Assembly: GCF_020379485.1 (NCBI RefSeq)
Contig: NW_026014779.1
Location: forward strand, 38,630 to 102,629
DNA from: Brassica napus
Lineage: Eukaryota; Streptophyta; Magnoliopsida; Brassicales; Brassicaceae
Length of the DNA: 64,000 nucleotides
Direction of reading: 5' to 3'
Positions 22,784-33,832 of the stretch are shown piece by piece. Under the pieces are notes generated by a model. The model saw only the letters and a program-made list of their open reading frames with translations. It was not told where the DNA came from and ran no database searches. Made by a program: the position numbers and the translations under genes. How positions within the stretch are numbered: position 1 is the first letter of the stretch; each line of letters begins with the position of its first letter.

Positions 22784-23140
22784 CTAGGACAGCGGAACTG
22801 TCCCTGGTTCCAGTTCAATCATAAATGGATCGGATCTATCAGGGGGGACACCCTGTAGCGAACAGAACACATCTGGGAACTCGGACACCAACGAATCCTC
22901 AGAAAGGTCTTTCAGACAGACAGAACAGCCAGGCTCTGTAGTTGTAATTGTAGCCAAAAAGGACTGACAATCCTGTTCCAGCATCCGAATCGCTCGAACT
23001 GCTGAAACCACTACTTTCTCTTGAGCCTGACACAGACATTGGTACTGGATCGGATGAAGCCCAGTCTCCAATTGCACACGACCTTTATGGCAATCGAGAG
23101 TGGCCCGATACTTTCCCAACCAGTCCATACCTAGGATCAT
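22784..23140 (-). pseudogene. Protease C-terminus and start of RT, remnant
   Basis: The - strand frame begins MILGMDWLGKYRATLDC, the hallmark that closes the Gypsy aspartic protease, and runs into FPDVF and PPDRSDPFMIELEPGT, the approach to the RT domain. It then stops at 22784. The catalytic D-T/S-G is not readable upstream without frame changes, and the RT fingers and palm never appear. This marks the 5' breakpoint of the deletion that removed pol. Confidence 0.7.
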
Positions 23141-23470
23141 CGCGTGATTCTTTAGGTGGACACAGACAGATTCACAGGGAATACCTTTCCCTGAATTGAC
23201 ACTGGGATATTTAACATGAGACCTAATGAGTTCCTGGCTTGCCCTCCGGCCGCCCTCACTATCCCGAAATAATCACCAGCGTCCAGACAGAACAGACCCT
23301 TTCCGACCAGTCCCGGACTCACAAAACCTATGTGTAGCCTCTGCGTCGGAAAGTACGTGGGTTTTTACACCACCAATCATGAGGGTTCCTATCAGAGACC
23401 CCCATCAGAATCCCCTAGACAATTCTAGGTTCCAGACCAAGCATTACTACTTGAATGTAAAAAGATAAAT

Positions 23471-24049
23471 TTAGAGATTGCCAGAGATCGAATCAAAAGA
23501 TCCGAAAGCTCCGTCGTCTCGTGACAGTTCATACACCCTTGGTGTTGTGGTTGGTTTGCCTTGGGACGCCTTGCCTGTGTCTCCACGGCCCTTCCCCTGA
23601 CTTCCTTGCAGCTTGGGACACTCCGATTGGAAATGTCCTTGCTGGCCACAATGGAAACAAGTCATCTGGCCGCTTCTACCAGACGGGTTCTGTCGAGGAC
23701 AGTTCTGAACCCCATGGTCCATGCTGCCACAACGAACACAAGCCCCCTTGGCCTTCCAGCACTCACCGGTATGGTTCCGTCCACATTTGGAACACGCAGG
23801 TTGGCAACCAGAGGTCTTACCTCCTTCCACCTGGTCCCATTTTCTCTTTTTATCATTAGTCTTGCCCGATGGGCCAGACTGTGGCTTAGCCTTAAGCTTA
23901 GCTTCTTCAGCCAAGTTAGACTCCAACAAAGCCACCCGTTTCACTTCCAGTGGGTACCTAGATGAGTAGCATTTCGGTTTAATCACACATTTGGAAAATG
24001 TCCCATACCATTCTCCAAAGCGTCTTACTATTGCGAATGCTGACACCAT
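23471..24049 (-). pseudogene. gag: Gag C-terminal part with three CCHC zinc knuckles, remnant
   Basis: About 190 codons read on the - strand. Lys-rich linker residues (DKKRKWDQVEGG) precede three zinc knuckles: CSKCGRNHTGEC (about 23797-23756, C-x2-C-x3-H-x3-C), CVRCGSMDHGVQNC (about 23741-23700) and CFHCGQQGHFQSEC (about 23662-23621). A Gly/Lys/Thr-rich tail follows. The large capsid-like Gag core that normally precedes the linker is missing: residues before about 45 are not recognisable and no start in family context is seen. The knuckles would bind RNA during particle assembly. The triple-knuckle pattern with its first short knuckle is typical of Tekay/Del chromoviruses. Confidence 0.75.
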
Positions 24050-24713
24050 TCACAACAGAAATTATAATATACCTCAATCCCCATCATACTAAGATACTTA
24101 ACATCATGTTCTTCCAATGATTGGAACGAACACCCTGAGTTTCCTCAATTCTTTCTTTGGACGGATTCAGATTGGAATTGATTCATTCCATCCAACTAGA
24201 TCTAAGGAAACCTACCTTGACCTATACCGAGTCCTAGCTGATCCATCTGATCACAAGTCGACTCGTGTACTGGTCATGTAGTGTCTCCTTTGAGTCAGAT
24301 TTAACATTGCATATTCTTTACTTATTATGAACGGCCATCAAGGGATAACACTTAACTTCAGTAGAGTGCTGCACGTTTATTTCAACCTAAGCCACTCTCT
24401 GGTCCATGTTACTTCCCTTGTCCAGGTAATCCATAAACAAGTTTTGCATTGCTTCCATCCCTTCCAATCCGTCTATTACTTCTAAATACTAGATCGACCA
24501 ACCTTTCTGTTTTTAGGTTCTTGCCCTTGAAAAATGTATCTTGGCTAAGCCGGTTCATCTTAGAATTCGCCAATTCACAAGCTTGATACCCTAGCTTACC
24601 TCAACTCTTTCTTGGCTCACCCCAACTAAGGTTTCATAGTCATCATAGTTTTGGAAATAATTTCGGTATGGAATGCATCATCATAGAGCGTTGTCCTAAA
24701 CAGGATCAAGCAT

Positions 24714-24725
24714 GCTCTGATACCA
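24714..24725 (-). other. tRNA-iMet primer binding site
   Basis: On the - strand TGGTATCAGAGC follows the end of the right LTR after a 3-base spacer. It complements the 3' end of plant initiator-Met tRNA and fixes the element's orientation as -. Confidence 0.85.
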
Positions 24726-24728
24726 ACT

Positions 24729-27645
24729 TGTAAGACCCGATCCCGGCCGCCTAGGCCGCGGTCGATGCCTCACGTCGCTCGGTCCACTTCCTGGCCGAAC
24801 CTCTTAATTTCTGCCCTTTATTTATAATATCGCCTAAAGGCGAGGGCTAACTTAGACCTTAGCTAAAGACTTACCTAGTCATTAATAGCCTAGATCCTTT
24901 CAACAGATACGCAGCGGAATATTCTGTAGTTAACCATTGGTCTAAAACCAATCTAACACTTGTCTGGTCGAATCACCTTAGCCTTGGTCAGTTTACTCAA
25001 CTACCAATTAGCTTAAAGGTCAATCCTAAACCCAAACCAAGCCATACGATTCTGAGGTTCCATTCCCCTAAACCATTCTATCTAGATCTACATAAGTAAA
25101 TGCTAGATCATACCTTTGCCACATCTATGGAGCTTATTAGCTCATCGGTCCTCCATTGACTCGAATTGCTCTTGCTTAACAGCTGGACCATGATCACTCA
25201 ATGATCTTACTTATGGTCCTTATCTTGACTCCTGCGTCAAACAGCTCCCCTAGGTACTTAGTCATTCAACCAACCATCCCCACAGACATAAGTAACCTTT
25301 GAGAAGTCTTTGAAAGGATAAGGGTTTGCATCTGGCCTTTCTCGGCTCATGCACAATCCAAAATCCTTTTGCCTTATAGGCAATAGTACCAAGTCCATCT
25401 TCTGGACTGACAAAGCTCATTAGATCCTAAGTCAATCAACCAACCATCCTCACATGACTTGGAACTGATGAGTCATCATCTGGCCTGACCGGCCTTGGGA
25501 CTTAACCCAGACAACATATATGATTTGTTCATACCAACCGATGCATTCAGTAATCAGGTTAGGACCGACACCTTGAACCATCATTCAGAGGTCAGGTCGT
25601 CCATACTCAACCATGATCAGATCTTACACGGCCTTCCTTGAACAATCACACTTAGGCTCAGTATCTATGGTCTACGACACATAGTACTAGCCACACACTT
25701 CGTCATGACTCTTAGCCAATCTCGAAGCTATCAACACCAAGGTTGATATCTAGAAGCATCACATCAATACTCTTACTCCAGCATCGTGACTATCCATACT
25801 AGTGTTCGGCCATCGAACCATCGTCATGAAACATGATCCGACCACTAGACTTGATAAGCCATCGTCCACTTAGCATGTACTGATATAACTGGCCTTCCAT
25901 TGCCATCATGTGGGTCTACCCCCTACATAAGGCATATGGCGCCTATCCTACTCACCAACCCGAGGTTGATTGTAAGATATCCCACTTAGCCTTTGCGGCT
26001 AGAACCATCCAACCATAGCCGGATCGTCCATTGTCCCGTCTAACCGTCTGGTTAAGATCTAGGTGCGATCGGCAAGTTATAAGTCCGGCCCAAAGGCTCA
26101 CGGTCCTTCTTACCTGATCCAACCCAAAGCCTGGATCTATACCACCGAGTAAGGCCCAAGCCCAAACCGGATTGCCTTGCAACCGATCAGACCTTGCGAC
26201 ACAACACTCCGGTTAAACTAACCGTCCGTCCGTTCGACTATGCAGCCGCGGACTGTCCACTTGGTTCGGCCTAAGCCTTGAACCAATGGCACCGTTTGGA
26301 ACTCACACCCTTTGGGAACTAGTACCCTTTGGACACTCGTGCCTCTTGGCAACTCATGACCCTTGGCATCTCGCACCCATTCAGATGCTCCAACCGTTCG
26401 ACCTAACCGTCCGTAGGGACTGTCTGGTCCGTACGTGTGTCCGGCCTATGGCCAAAGGACCACGCCTTAACCTACACAAGTCATGAACCATTGTGACTGT
26501 TCAGGGAAGGGTTGCAACCGTTCAGAACAGAACAGAACCGCCCCTATCCAATCGGATCACCTGAGGCCGGTTTAGACCATGCGCGCGCCTAACTCGTCGG
26601 TTATGGACCGCGACCGCATTACTCAACCAGAACCACGGTTATAACCAATCCCAACACATCAACAAGGCCACGCCAATGTACAGAAGGAGTAGAAGAAGAA
26701 TTGGATGAAAAGAATGAGAAGAATAGGACACAATCCAAACGCCCATGGCTAGACCGGTTCGGACTGTCCGATTGTCTTAGCCGATGAGTCGGTGGTTACC
26801 CCACTGACCCTATCTGACTGAACCACGGCTTTGGAGTCCTTCTCCAGACCTTTCTCTATGCCTTGGGTATTCATAACCACACGGCCTCCTCTCTCCTAAA
26901 CCATTCTCCTTGCCGGAGACACAAAACCACCACGACCGGCCCTTTTCCGGCCGATCTCTTGGCCGGGACTCTCTCTCTCTCTCTACGTTTTTCTCTGAGA
27001 ATTTTACTCTGGAATTGGATAATGAAATCAACAGGAGAGACCCCATATTTATAGAAAACGAGGGGGTAAGTCTTGCCCCACGAACAGCCACGACTTGCTA
27101 GCGAATGGGCACCATCGGCCAAGGGTTGTCCCCTTTCGGCCACTTGCATCCTTTCGCCCTTTCTGATTGGGTTTGGGGTAGGTCATAAGCCCAACCCACA
27201 CCCCAAGACTCCTGGACTTAGCCCACGGCCTTGTCCAAGGACCCAACATCCCAATGGCCGGACCTCACAGCCCGCCACTGACCCGGACCCAGACCATCGG
27301 CCTAAAACCCGAACAGTCCGTCTAGCTGAGATGAGCTGACTCCCAGCTGCCTCAGCTGAGTGAGCTAGTAGTCCAGCTAGTGGAGCTGACTTAGTAGTGG
27401 CTGAGCTGGAGTGAACTCAACCTAGCTTCGTTAAGCTGGTCGAGCTACTTCTCTATCTCGTCCAGCTACCGTCTTACTTGTCTTAGCCGTCTCTTTGCTC
27501 TTATAAGGTTAAGTCTAAGTTTCCTTATGTCTTTAACCTTCTTTCTTGACCATGGAACGCTTGCCTTGATGTCCTAAGACTGGCTGGTACGTTTCCTCGA
27601 ACCATGGCCGTCCCGACAATCTTTTCCAGGATTGGGGGCGTGACA
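24729..27645 (-). repeat. 5' LTR of the Tekay-like element (right side)
   Basis: 2917 bp, same ends as the left LTR. The TATAAATA box on the - strand is at 27053-27046. A CT-rich microsatellite (CTCTCTCTCTC) lies near 26970. Nearly identical to the solo LTR at 43199-46123. Confidence 0.85.
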
Positions 27646-29389
27646 CCCACTGACGTCCTATGTGTACTGAACAGACAGCCCACGTGGGCCAAAATCACCC
27701 AAACAGTCCACGAGAAAGGCCAGCGTGCTGACTCCAAGGACCAACGTGCTGATATGTGTACGGATGAACAGCCACGTACATCATGTGTGTGCTGCCGGAC
27801 ACACACTGACAGCCACGGACGTCCAGTGTGTACTGACGGACACACACGGACATCCTGTGTGTGCTGACGGACACCCACGGACGTCATGTGTGTGCTGACG
27901 GACACACACGGACAATACATGGACAACCACAGACGTCCTGTGTGTGCTGACGGACAGCCACGAACGTCCTGTGTGTGCTGGCGGACACCCATAGACGTCT
28001 TGTGTGTACTGAACAGACAGCCCACGTGGGCCAAAATCACCCGCACAGTCCACGGGAAGGGTCAGCGTGCTGAGTCCAAGGACCAACGTGCTGATATGTG
28101 TACTGATGGACAGACACAGACGTCCTGTGTGTGCTGACGGACACACACGAAAACAAACGGACAGCCACAGACGTCCTGGGTGTGCTGATGGACACACACG
28201 AACATCCTGTGTGTGCGGACGGACACCCACAGACGTCTTGTGTGTGCTGACGGACACACACAGACACACACGGACAGCCACAGACATCCTGTGTGTGCTA
28301 ACAAACAGCAACGGACAGCCACGGATGTCCTGTGTGTGCTGGCGGACACCCACAGATGTCCTGGGTGTACTGAACAGACAGCCCACGTGGGCCAAAATCA
28401 ACCAAACAGTCCACGGGAAGGGCCAGCGTGCTGAGTCCAAGGACCAACGTGCTGATATGTGTACTGATGGACAGCCACGGACGTCCTGTGTGTGCTGACG
28501 GACACACAAGGACAGCCACAGATGTCCTGTGTGTGCTGACGGACACACACAGACGTCGTATTTGTGCTGACGGCCACCCACGGACGTCCTGTGTGCACTG
28601 AACAGACAGCCCACGTTGGCAAAAATCACCCGAACAGTCCACGGAAGGGCCAGCGTGCTGAGTCCAAGGACCAATGTGCTGATATGTGTACTCATGGACA
28701 GCCACGGACGTCCTGTGTGTGCCGACGGACACACACGGACAGCCACGGATGTCTTGTGTGTACTGACGGACACACAAAAACACACACAGACACACATGGA
28801 CAGCCACAGACGTCCTGTGTGTACTTAACAGACAGCCCACGTGGGCCAGCGTGCTGAGTCCAAGGACCAGCGTGCTGATATGTGTACTGATGGACAGCCA
28901 CGGACATTCTGTGTGTGCTGACGGACACACACGGACAGCCACAGATGTCCTGTTTGTGCTGATGGACAGCCACAGACGTCCTTTGTGTGCTGGCTGACAC
29001 CCACAGACGTCCTATGTGTACTGAACAGACAGCCCACGTGGTCCAAAATCACCCGAACAGTCCACGGGAAGGGCCAGCATTCTGAGTCCAAGGACCAGCA
29101 TGCTGATATGTGTACAGATGGACAGCCACAGACGCCCTGTGTGTGCTGACGGACAGCCACAGACAGCCACAGACGTCCTGTGTGTTCTGGCGGACACCCA
29201 CAGACGTCCTGTGTGTACTGAACAGACAGCCCACGTGGGCCAAAATCAACCAAACAGTCCACGGGGAGGGTCAGCGTGCTGAGTCGGAGGACCAACGTGC
29301 TGATATGTGTATTGATGGACAGCCACGTACGTCCTGTGTGTTCTGACGGACACACATGGACACACACGGACAGCCACGGACGTCCTGTG
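27646..29389 (+). repeat. Minisatellite array, block 2
   Basis: Continuation of the array after the Tekay-like insertion, beginning with the duplicated CCCAC and comprising about seven higher-order units. Units here are more diverged (for example CACGTTGGC and CACGTGGTCC in place of CACGTGGGCC). It ends at CCTGTG, where another retroelement begins. Confidence 0.85.
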
Positions 29390-29393
29390 TGAT

Positions 29394-30242
29394 ATGGTCA
29401 TCAGATCAGCAACTGAACCGGAGGTCAACCCAAAGCCCTACTCAACCAGCCAAGGCTTAAACCAGGACATACGTGCACTAATAATGCTATATCTTACAAA
29501 CCAGGAGGGTTTAAATCACCAGGCTAATATTTATGGATTCTACACTAAAGAAGGAGTCCAGGCCAATTGGATTCGAACCAAAATATTAACAGATCAAGAA
29601 GTTATGAATTTTACAAGTCAGAGGTTTTCCAGCCCGTCCATCTGCGAGTACCCGACTTTAGAAGGAGATTCCAGCCCAAGGAAGGAGCGGCCTGAACCAA
29701 AGCCCATCATAGGATTCAAGAGGAATCTCTCAGCCTTCCAGAAAGCTCAATACCAGGAGAAATGGCCACGGAATTATGAAGTTATGATCCAATCTCCAAA
29801 ACCTGCCAAACCAGTTCTACACTTGCCTCAATTGGTAGCTACCCGGTTTAATCAGCTTCAAACCAGACATTGGCGAGCAGGAGAGCATTTCAACGAGTCA
29901 GGAGACATCATACACGGCCAAGAGGAGTTCTACAAGTCCATACCTTGCACCAGCCAACATAGGATCAAAAGGATCCTCATTAACTCCATCTTGCCTTATT
30001 TGGAAGCTCTTGCATTCAAACTTCAACAGCTCTTTTTCTTTGAGCTTATGCACGACATCAGAACCTTCCAAGCCATCCATAAGATCCCAAGGAAGCTCTC
30101 TTATCCCCTTAAACCATCCAGGTTCAAGAAAGATCAGATTCTTTACTTGGAGCCAAAATCCCACAAAAGGCTCCAACGGCTGGTTTTTGATTTCTTTCTT
30201 AGTTTTGATTTGTTTCATTTTCTATTTGTTTTAGAACGTTAG
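29394..30242 (+). CDS. Open frame of 282 codons inside the LTR, unknown protein
   Basis: A single uninterrupted frame occupying most of the U3 part of the LTR, ending just before the TATA box at 30262. The protein is Lys/Arg/Pro/Gln-rich, with phrases such as EKWPRNYEVMIQSPKPAKP and HKIPRKLSYPLKPSRFKK. It has no signal peptide, no zinc knuckle and no catalytic motif I recognise. Similar open frames are, from memory, common in Brassicaceae Gypsy elements near their 3' ends, so this may be an element-encoded extra frame rather than a host gene. It could equally be a chance frame; no upstream promoter is evident because the element begins four bases before its ATG. Confidence 0.3.
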   Translation: MVIRSATEPEVNPKPYSTSQGLNQDIRALIMLYLTNQEGLNHQANIYGFYTKEGVQANWIRTKILTDQEVMNFTSQRFSSPSICEYPTLEGDSSPRKERPEPKPIIGFKRNLSAFQKAQYQEKWPRNYEVMIQSPKPAKPVLHLPQLVATRFNQLQTRHWRAGEHFNESGDIIHGQEEFYKSIPCTSQHRIKRILINSILPYLEALAFKLQQLFFFELMHDIRTFQAIHKIPRKLSYPLKPSRFKKDQILYLEPKSHKRLQRLVFDFFLSFDLFHFLFVLER

Positions 30243-30790
30243 GACCTTTGTCTCTGAGCATTATATAAGCTCCTAGACGTCCATTGTAAAGATAACCCTT
30301 AATCACCAAGTTAATAAAAAGTTTATTCAGTTTTATCAAAGTTGTTCTTTGCATAAAATATCGGTCTTTAGGATTCAAAGAGAGATTCTTCGTTGTCTTA
30401 TTGATTTCGTGAGACTAGTTTATTTGTGCAAATCAAACAAGCTCAGTACACAGATTGAGAGAGTCAATCACTTCGATCCATCATTCCATCAGATTGAGAG
30501 ATTCAATCAAACCTTCCTCCGCAAATCCACTTCAGTTCATCTTCTAATCAAGCTGAGAGTTATACACATCCAGCAGCTTGATTCCGCCATATCTATCCCT
30601 TCTCTTTGTTTATTTATCTTGTTTTATTATCATTATCATCTCATTCTTTTTCATAATTGTTTCTGTTTGCATTATAAAACTCTAAGAACTCATAAAAACC
30701 GGTTCTCTTTGTTTTCAGGTTTAAACATTGGTTCCACCATTCAACCAATTCGTGGGTTACACCCCCCCCCCCCCTGTGCCTACAACATTT

Positions 30791-30802
30791 TGGTATCAGA
30801 GC
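30791..30802 (+). other. tRNA-iMet primer binding site
   Basis: TGGTATCAGAGC three bases after the presumed LTR end CAACA. It places the LTR to its left and the element in + orientation. Confidence 0.8.
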
Positions 30803-31566
30803 TCAAGCTCCTGAATCAGGTCATTCTATCCTTGCATCATTCATTGCTTGCATTTATTTTTACATTAATAAACCAAAAATCCATAAAAACTGTCTTCTTG
30901 TTTCAAGTTTTGTTTTTCTGTTCTTGCTGTACATCATTCCTATAAACCAGAAAAGAAAAAGAAAGAAAAAGTTTTTAGGTAGTTTGATCCACGAAAATTC
31001 AAAAAAAAAATAGTCATAGTGTTTGCATTCATTAGTTTCCATAAAAGAAAACCCATAAAACAAATCTGCATTTAAGTTGTTTCCATTTTTCTTTTGCATT
31101 GCATATCAAGTTTAAAAATCATCCTAGTTATTTTATTAGACCATTTTAGCTAAAGTATTTCGTACATATTATATTGCTGCATTTAAAAAAAAAATCATTC
31201 ATCATAAGTTTGAATCTTGTGTTCCATATTGATAGGTTTATTGCATTTCTTAAACTAAAAACTCAAAAAGAAATATCATTGTTAGTTTGTTTCTATATTT
31301 TCTTTCCATTTATTGTTCATAAGCATCCCATACTGATTTATTTCGAGCTTGCATCAAGAAAATCAAAAGAAAAATCATTTTGCATAATTGATTTCATTTC
31401 GGTTCACATTGGCATATTTCTCGGTTTAAGTTTTAATTAGTTTTGCATTCTTTCCATTGTATCTTACTTAACCATCACTCCCCATATCTTTCACTTGATC
31501 TTTGAGAGTGTTTTCAGGAAGCCATGGTAGGAGAAACCCAGAGCCAACTTCTCAAGGAAAACCAAC

Positions 31567-32618
31567 CTGTGTGTGCTGACGGACAGCCACGGACGTCTTG
31601 TGTGTGCTGACGGACACACACGGACAGCCACGGACATCCTGTGTGTGCTAACAGACAGCCACGGATGTCCTGTGTGTGCTGGCGGACACCCACGGACGTC
31701 CTGTGTGTACTGAACAGACAGCCCACGTGGGCCAAAATCACCCAAACAGTCCACAGGAAGGGCCAGCGTGCTGAGTCCAAGGACCAACGTGCTGATATGT
31801 GCACTGATGGACAGCCACGGACGTCCTGTGTGTGCTGACGGACACACACGGACACACACGGACAGCCACAGACATCCTTTGTGTGATGACGGACACACAC
31901 GGATGTCCTATTTGTACTAACGGACACCCACGGACGTCCTGTGTGTACTGAACAGACAGCCCACGTTGGCGAAAATCACCCGAACAATCCACGGGAAGGG
32001 CCAGCGTGCTGAGTCCAAGGACCAGCGTGCTGATATGTGTACTGATGGACAGCCACAGACGTCCTGTGTGTGCTGAAGGACACACACGGACACACACAGA
32101 CAGCCACAGACGTCTTGTGTGTGCTGACGGACACCCACGGATGTCCTGTGTGTGCTGACGGACACCCACGGACATCCTGTGTGTGCTGACGGACACCCAC
32201 GGACATCCTGTGTGTGCTGACGGACACCCACGGACGTTCTGTATGTACTGACCAGACAGCCCACGTGGGCAAAAATCACCCGAACAGTCCACGGGAAGGG
32301 CCAGCGTGCTGAGTCCAAGGACCAGCGTGCTGATATGTGTACTGATGGACAGCCACAGACACACACAGACAGCCACAGACGTCATGTGTGTGCTGACGGA
32401 CAGCCACAGACGTCCTGTGTATGCTGGCGGACACCCACGGACGTCCTGTGTGTACTGAACAGACAGCCCACGTGGGCCAAAATCACCCAAACAGTCCACG
32501 GGAATGGCCAGCGTGCTGAGTCCAAGGACTAGCATGCTGATATGTGTACTGATGGACAGCCACTGACGTTCTGTGTGTGCTGACGGACACACACGGACAC
32601 ACACGTACAGCCATGAAC
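31567..32618 (+). repeat. Minisatellite array, block 3
   Basis: Four higher-order units of the spacer repeat, starting CTGTGTGTGCTGACGG. It includes a run of three nearly identical 31-base modules (GACACCCACGGACATCCTG...) near 32140-32220. It ends at CAGCCATGAAC, where LTR-related sequence begins. Confidence 0.85.
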
Positions 32619-33832
32619 AGCCCACACAAGAACAAGGGACTTTCATGGGGATTTGATCAGGCCAAGGCCTTAAGATCGATGGATCCTTCCCTGTAATATC
32701 ATAAAACAATCCATAGCACAACATATATGAAGAAACAGAGTAGAAGAAGTCAGAGTAAGGAGTGGCCAATCGATCCAAACCGGCCAGACTCACACGGCCA
32801 TCATCCGCGGCCTTGTCCGGTTACTCTTGGCCACACCTCTCACCTTAGGAGTTCGGTCTCCAGGGGCGACTTCCTTCTCTTTCTCCTTTGCCTTCTCCTT
32901 GTCTTTCTGCCTCAAATCCATCCTCTTGATCACACGCCCAAACACACTAGGAACACTCAAGAACAATCTCTTGGATCAAATCGGCCAATCCAAGGTTTGT
33001 GTCTCTCTTTCTCTCTTGAATTTCCTCTGTGTTTCTCTCTGTGTGAAAATGAGTAAAAATCGACCAGAATGGGGAGAAATCATAGAGAGAGGACTGTAAG
33101 ACCGGAACCCTGGCCTCTCGACCTTATGGAGTCCGCTGGCTTACTTATTAATTTCTTTGCTTGTTTGATCCATTTTAAGTCTTTTATTTACTAAGTCATA
33201 TTCGAATATGAGGTTCATAAACAAAGGAACAGATTGCACAGCGGAATAACAATGTATAAACTTTGTATTACTTAGAAACATGAGATTCAATACACAACTT
33301 CTTAACAGTCTCATAGACAATCACTAGTTCATCCCTAGCATCATCTAACCACACGTTACACAGCCTCTCATTGACCGAGCCTTCACGGCTCCTTTGCTTG
33401 ACCAGAACCATCCTTTGTTCCTGAAACCACAACCAGATAAGCATTAATCATAACCGAGAATAGAACGGATTGATTCCACAATGCTTGGCTTGGTTCCTAG
33501 AACTTAGATAAACCTCAGTCAACATAATCATAAAACGTATGAACCTACCTACCGTATCCTAAGTCATTCAACCAACCACCCCTTGACTTAGAATCAGATA
33601 GATAGTCCAGAATAGATAAACAGAACACACGAACAGATCTGGATCGTCCCCAAAGACCAATCCGTCTAACCGGATAGAATCTAGGTGCAACCGGCCAATG
33701 GAGTCCGGCTCAATGGCCCAACGGACTCCCTTACCTGATCCGGCCTTAGGCCTGGATCCAATCAGCCGAGTAAGCCTCAAGCCTAATCCGGAAGGCTTAG
33801 CAACCGGTCAGACCTTGCGACTCTACCTTGGC
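32430..33832 (+). repeat. Segmental duplication, copy 1 (minisatellite plus LTR edge)
   Basis: Spans minisatellite, the LTR-related fragment and the first about 740 bp of the solo LTR. It recurs at about 36880-38284 with the same junctions, including the AGGAC before the LTR, so the duplication happened after the solo-LTR insertion. Limits are approximate because both ends lie in repeats. Confidence 0.75.

Larger units (their letters stand above)
19269..27645 (-). mobile_element. Complete non-autonomous Tekay-like chromovirus-type element inserted in the minisatellite
   Basis: LTRs at 19269-22144 and 24729-27645 enclose only 2584 bp. The element lies in - orientation: its tRNA-iMet primer site abuts the right LTR and its purine tract the left LTR. 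A perfect 5-bp target duplication CCCAC flanks it (19264-19268 and 27646-27650), and removing the element restores a normal minisatellite unit. The interior keeps gag zinc knuckles and the protease-RT junction but has no RT, RNase H, integrase or chromodomain, so mobility would need enzymes from a relative. Lineage is inferred from the style of the three zinc knuckles and the ILGMDWL motif. Confidence 0.85.
29390..31566 (+). mobile_element. 5' part of an LTR retroelement (LTR, primer site, leader, gag start) embedded in the minisatellite
   Basis: Begins TGATATGG, with a TATA box TATATAAG at 30262-30269 and LTR-like sequence to about 30787 (ending CTACAACA). The primer site TGGTATCAGAGC is at 30791-30802, followed by an AT-rich leader and a likely gag start ATGGTAGGAGAAACC at 31524. 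It then stops abruptly at AAAACCAAC. The insert is flanked by CTGTG on both sides (29385-29389 and 31567-31571), but the right end lacks an LTR or CA terminus, and CTGTG is common in the host repeat. Truncation after insertion is therefore as likely as an abnormal integration. A run of about 14 C lies near 30762-30775. Confidence 0.6.

Noticed and set aside
30349..30945. 198-codon + strand frame after the LTR TATA box.
   Set aside because: It crosses the LTR end and the tRNA primer site, is Leu/Phe/His-rich low-complexity translation of AT-rich leader, and cannot be a native product.
31738..32793. A 351-codon - strand frame beginning MSLAGLDRLATPYSDFF, and its partner at 36653-37243.
   Set aside because: The non-repetitive N-terminal part lies in LTR-derived sequence and the rest is minisatellite. 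The two copies reflect the segmental duplication, not gene conservation.
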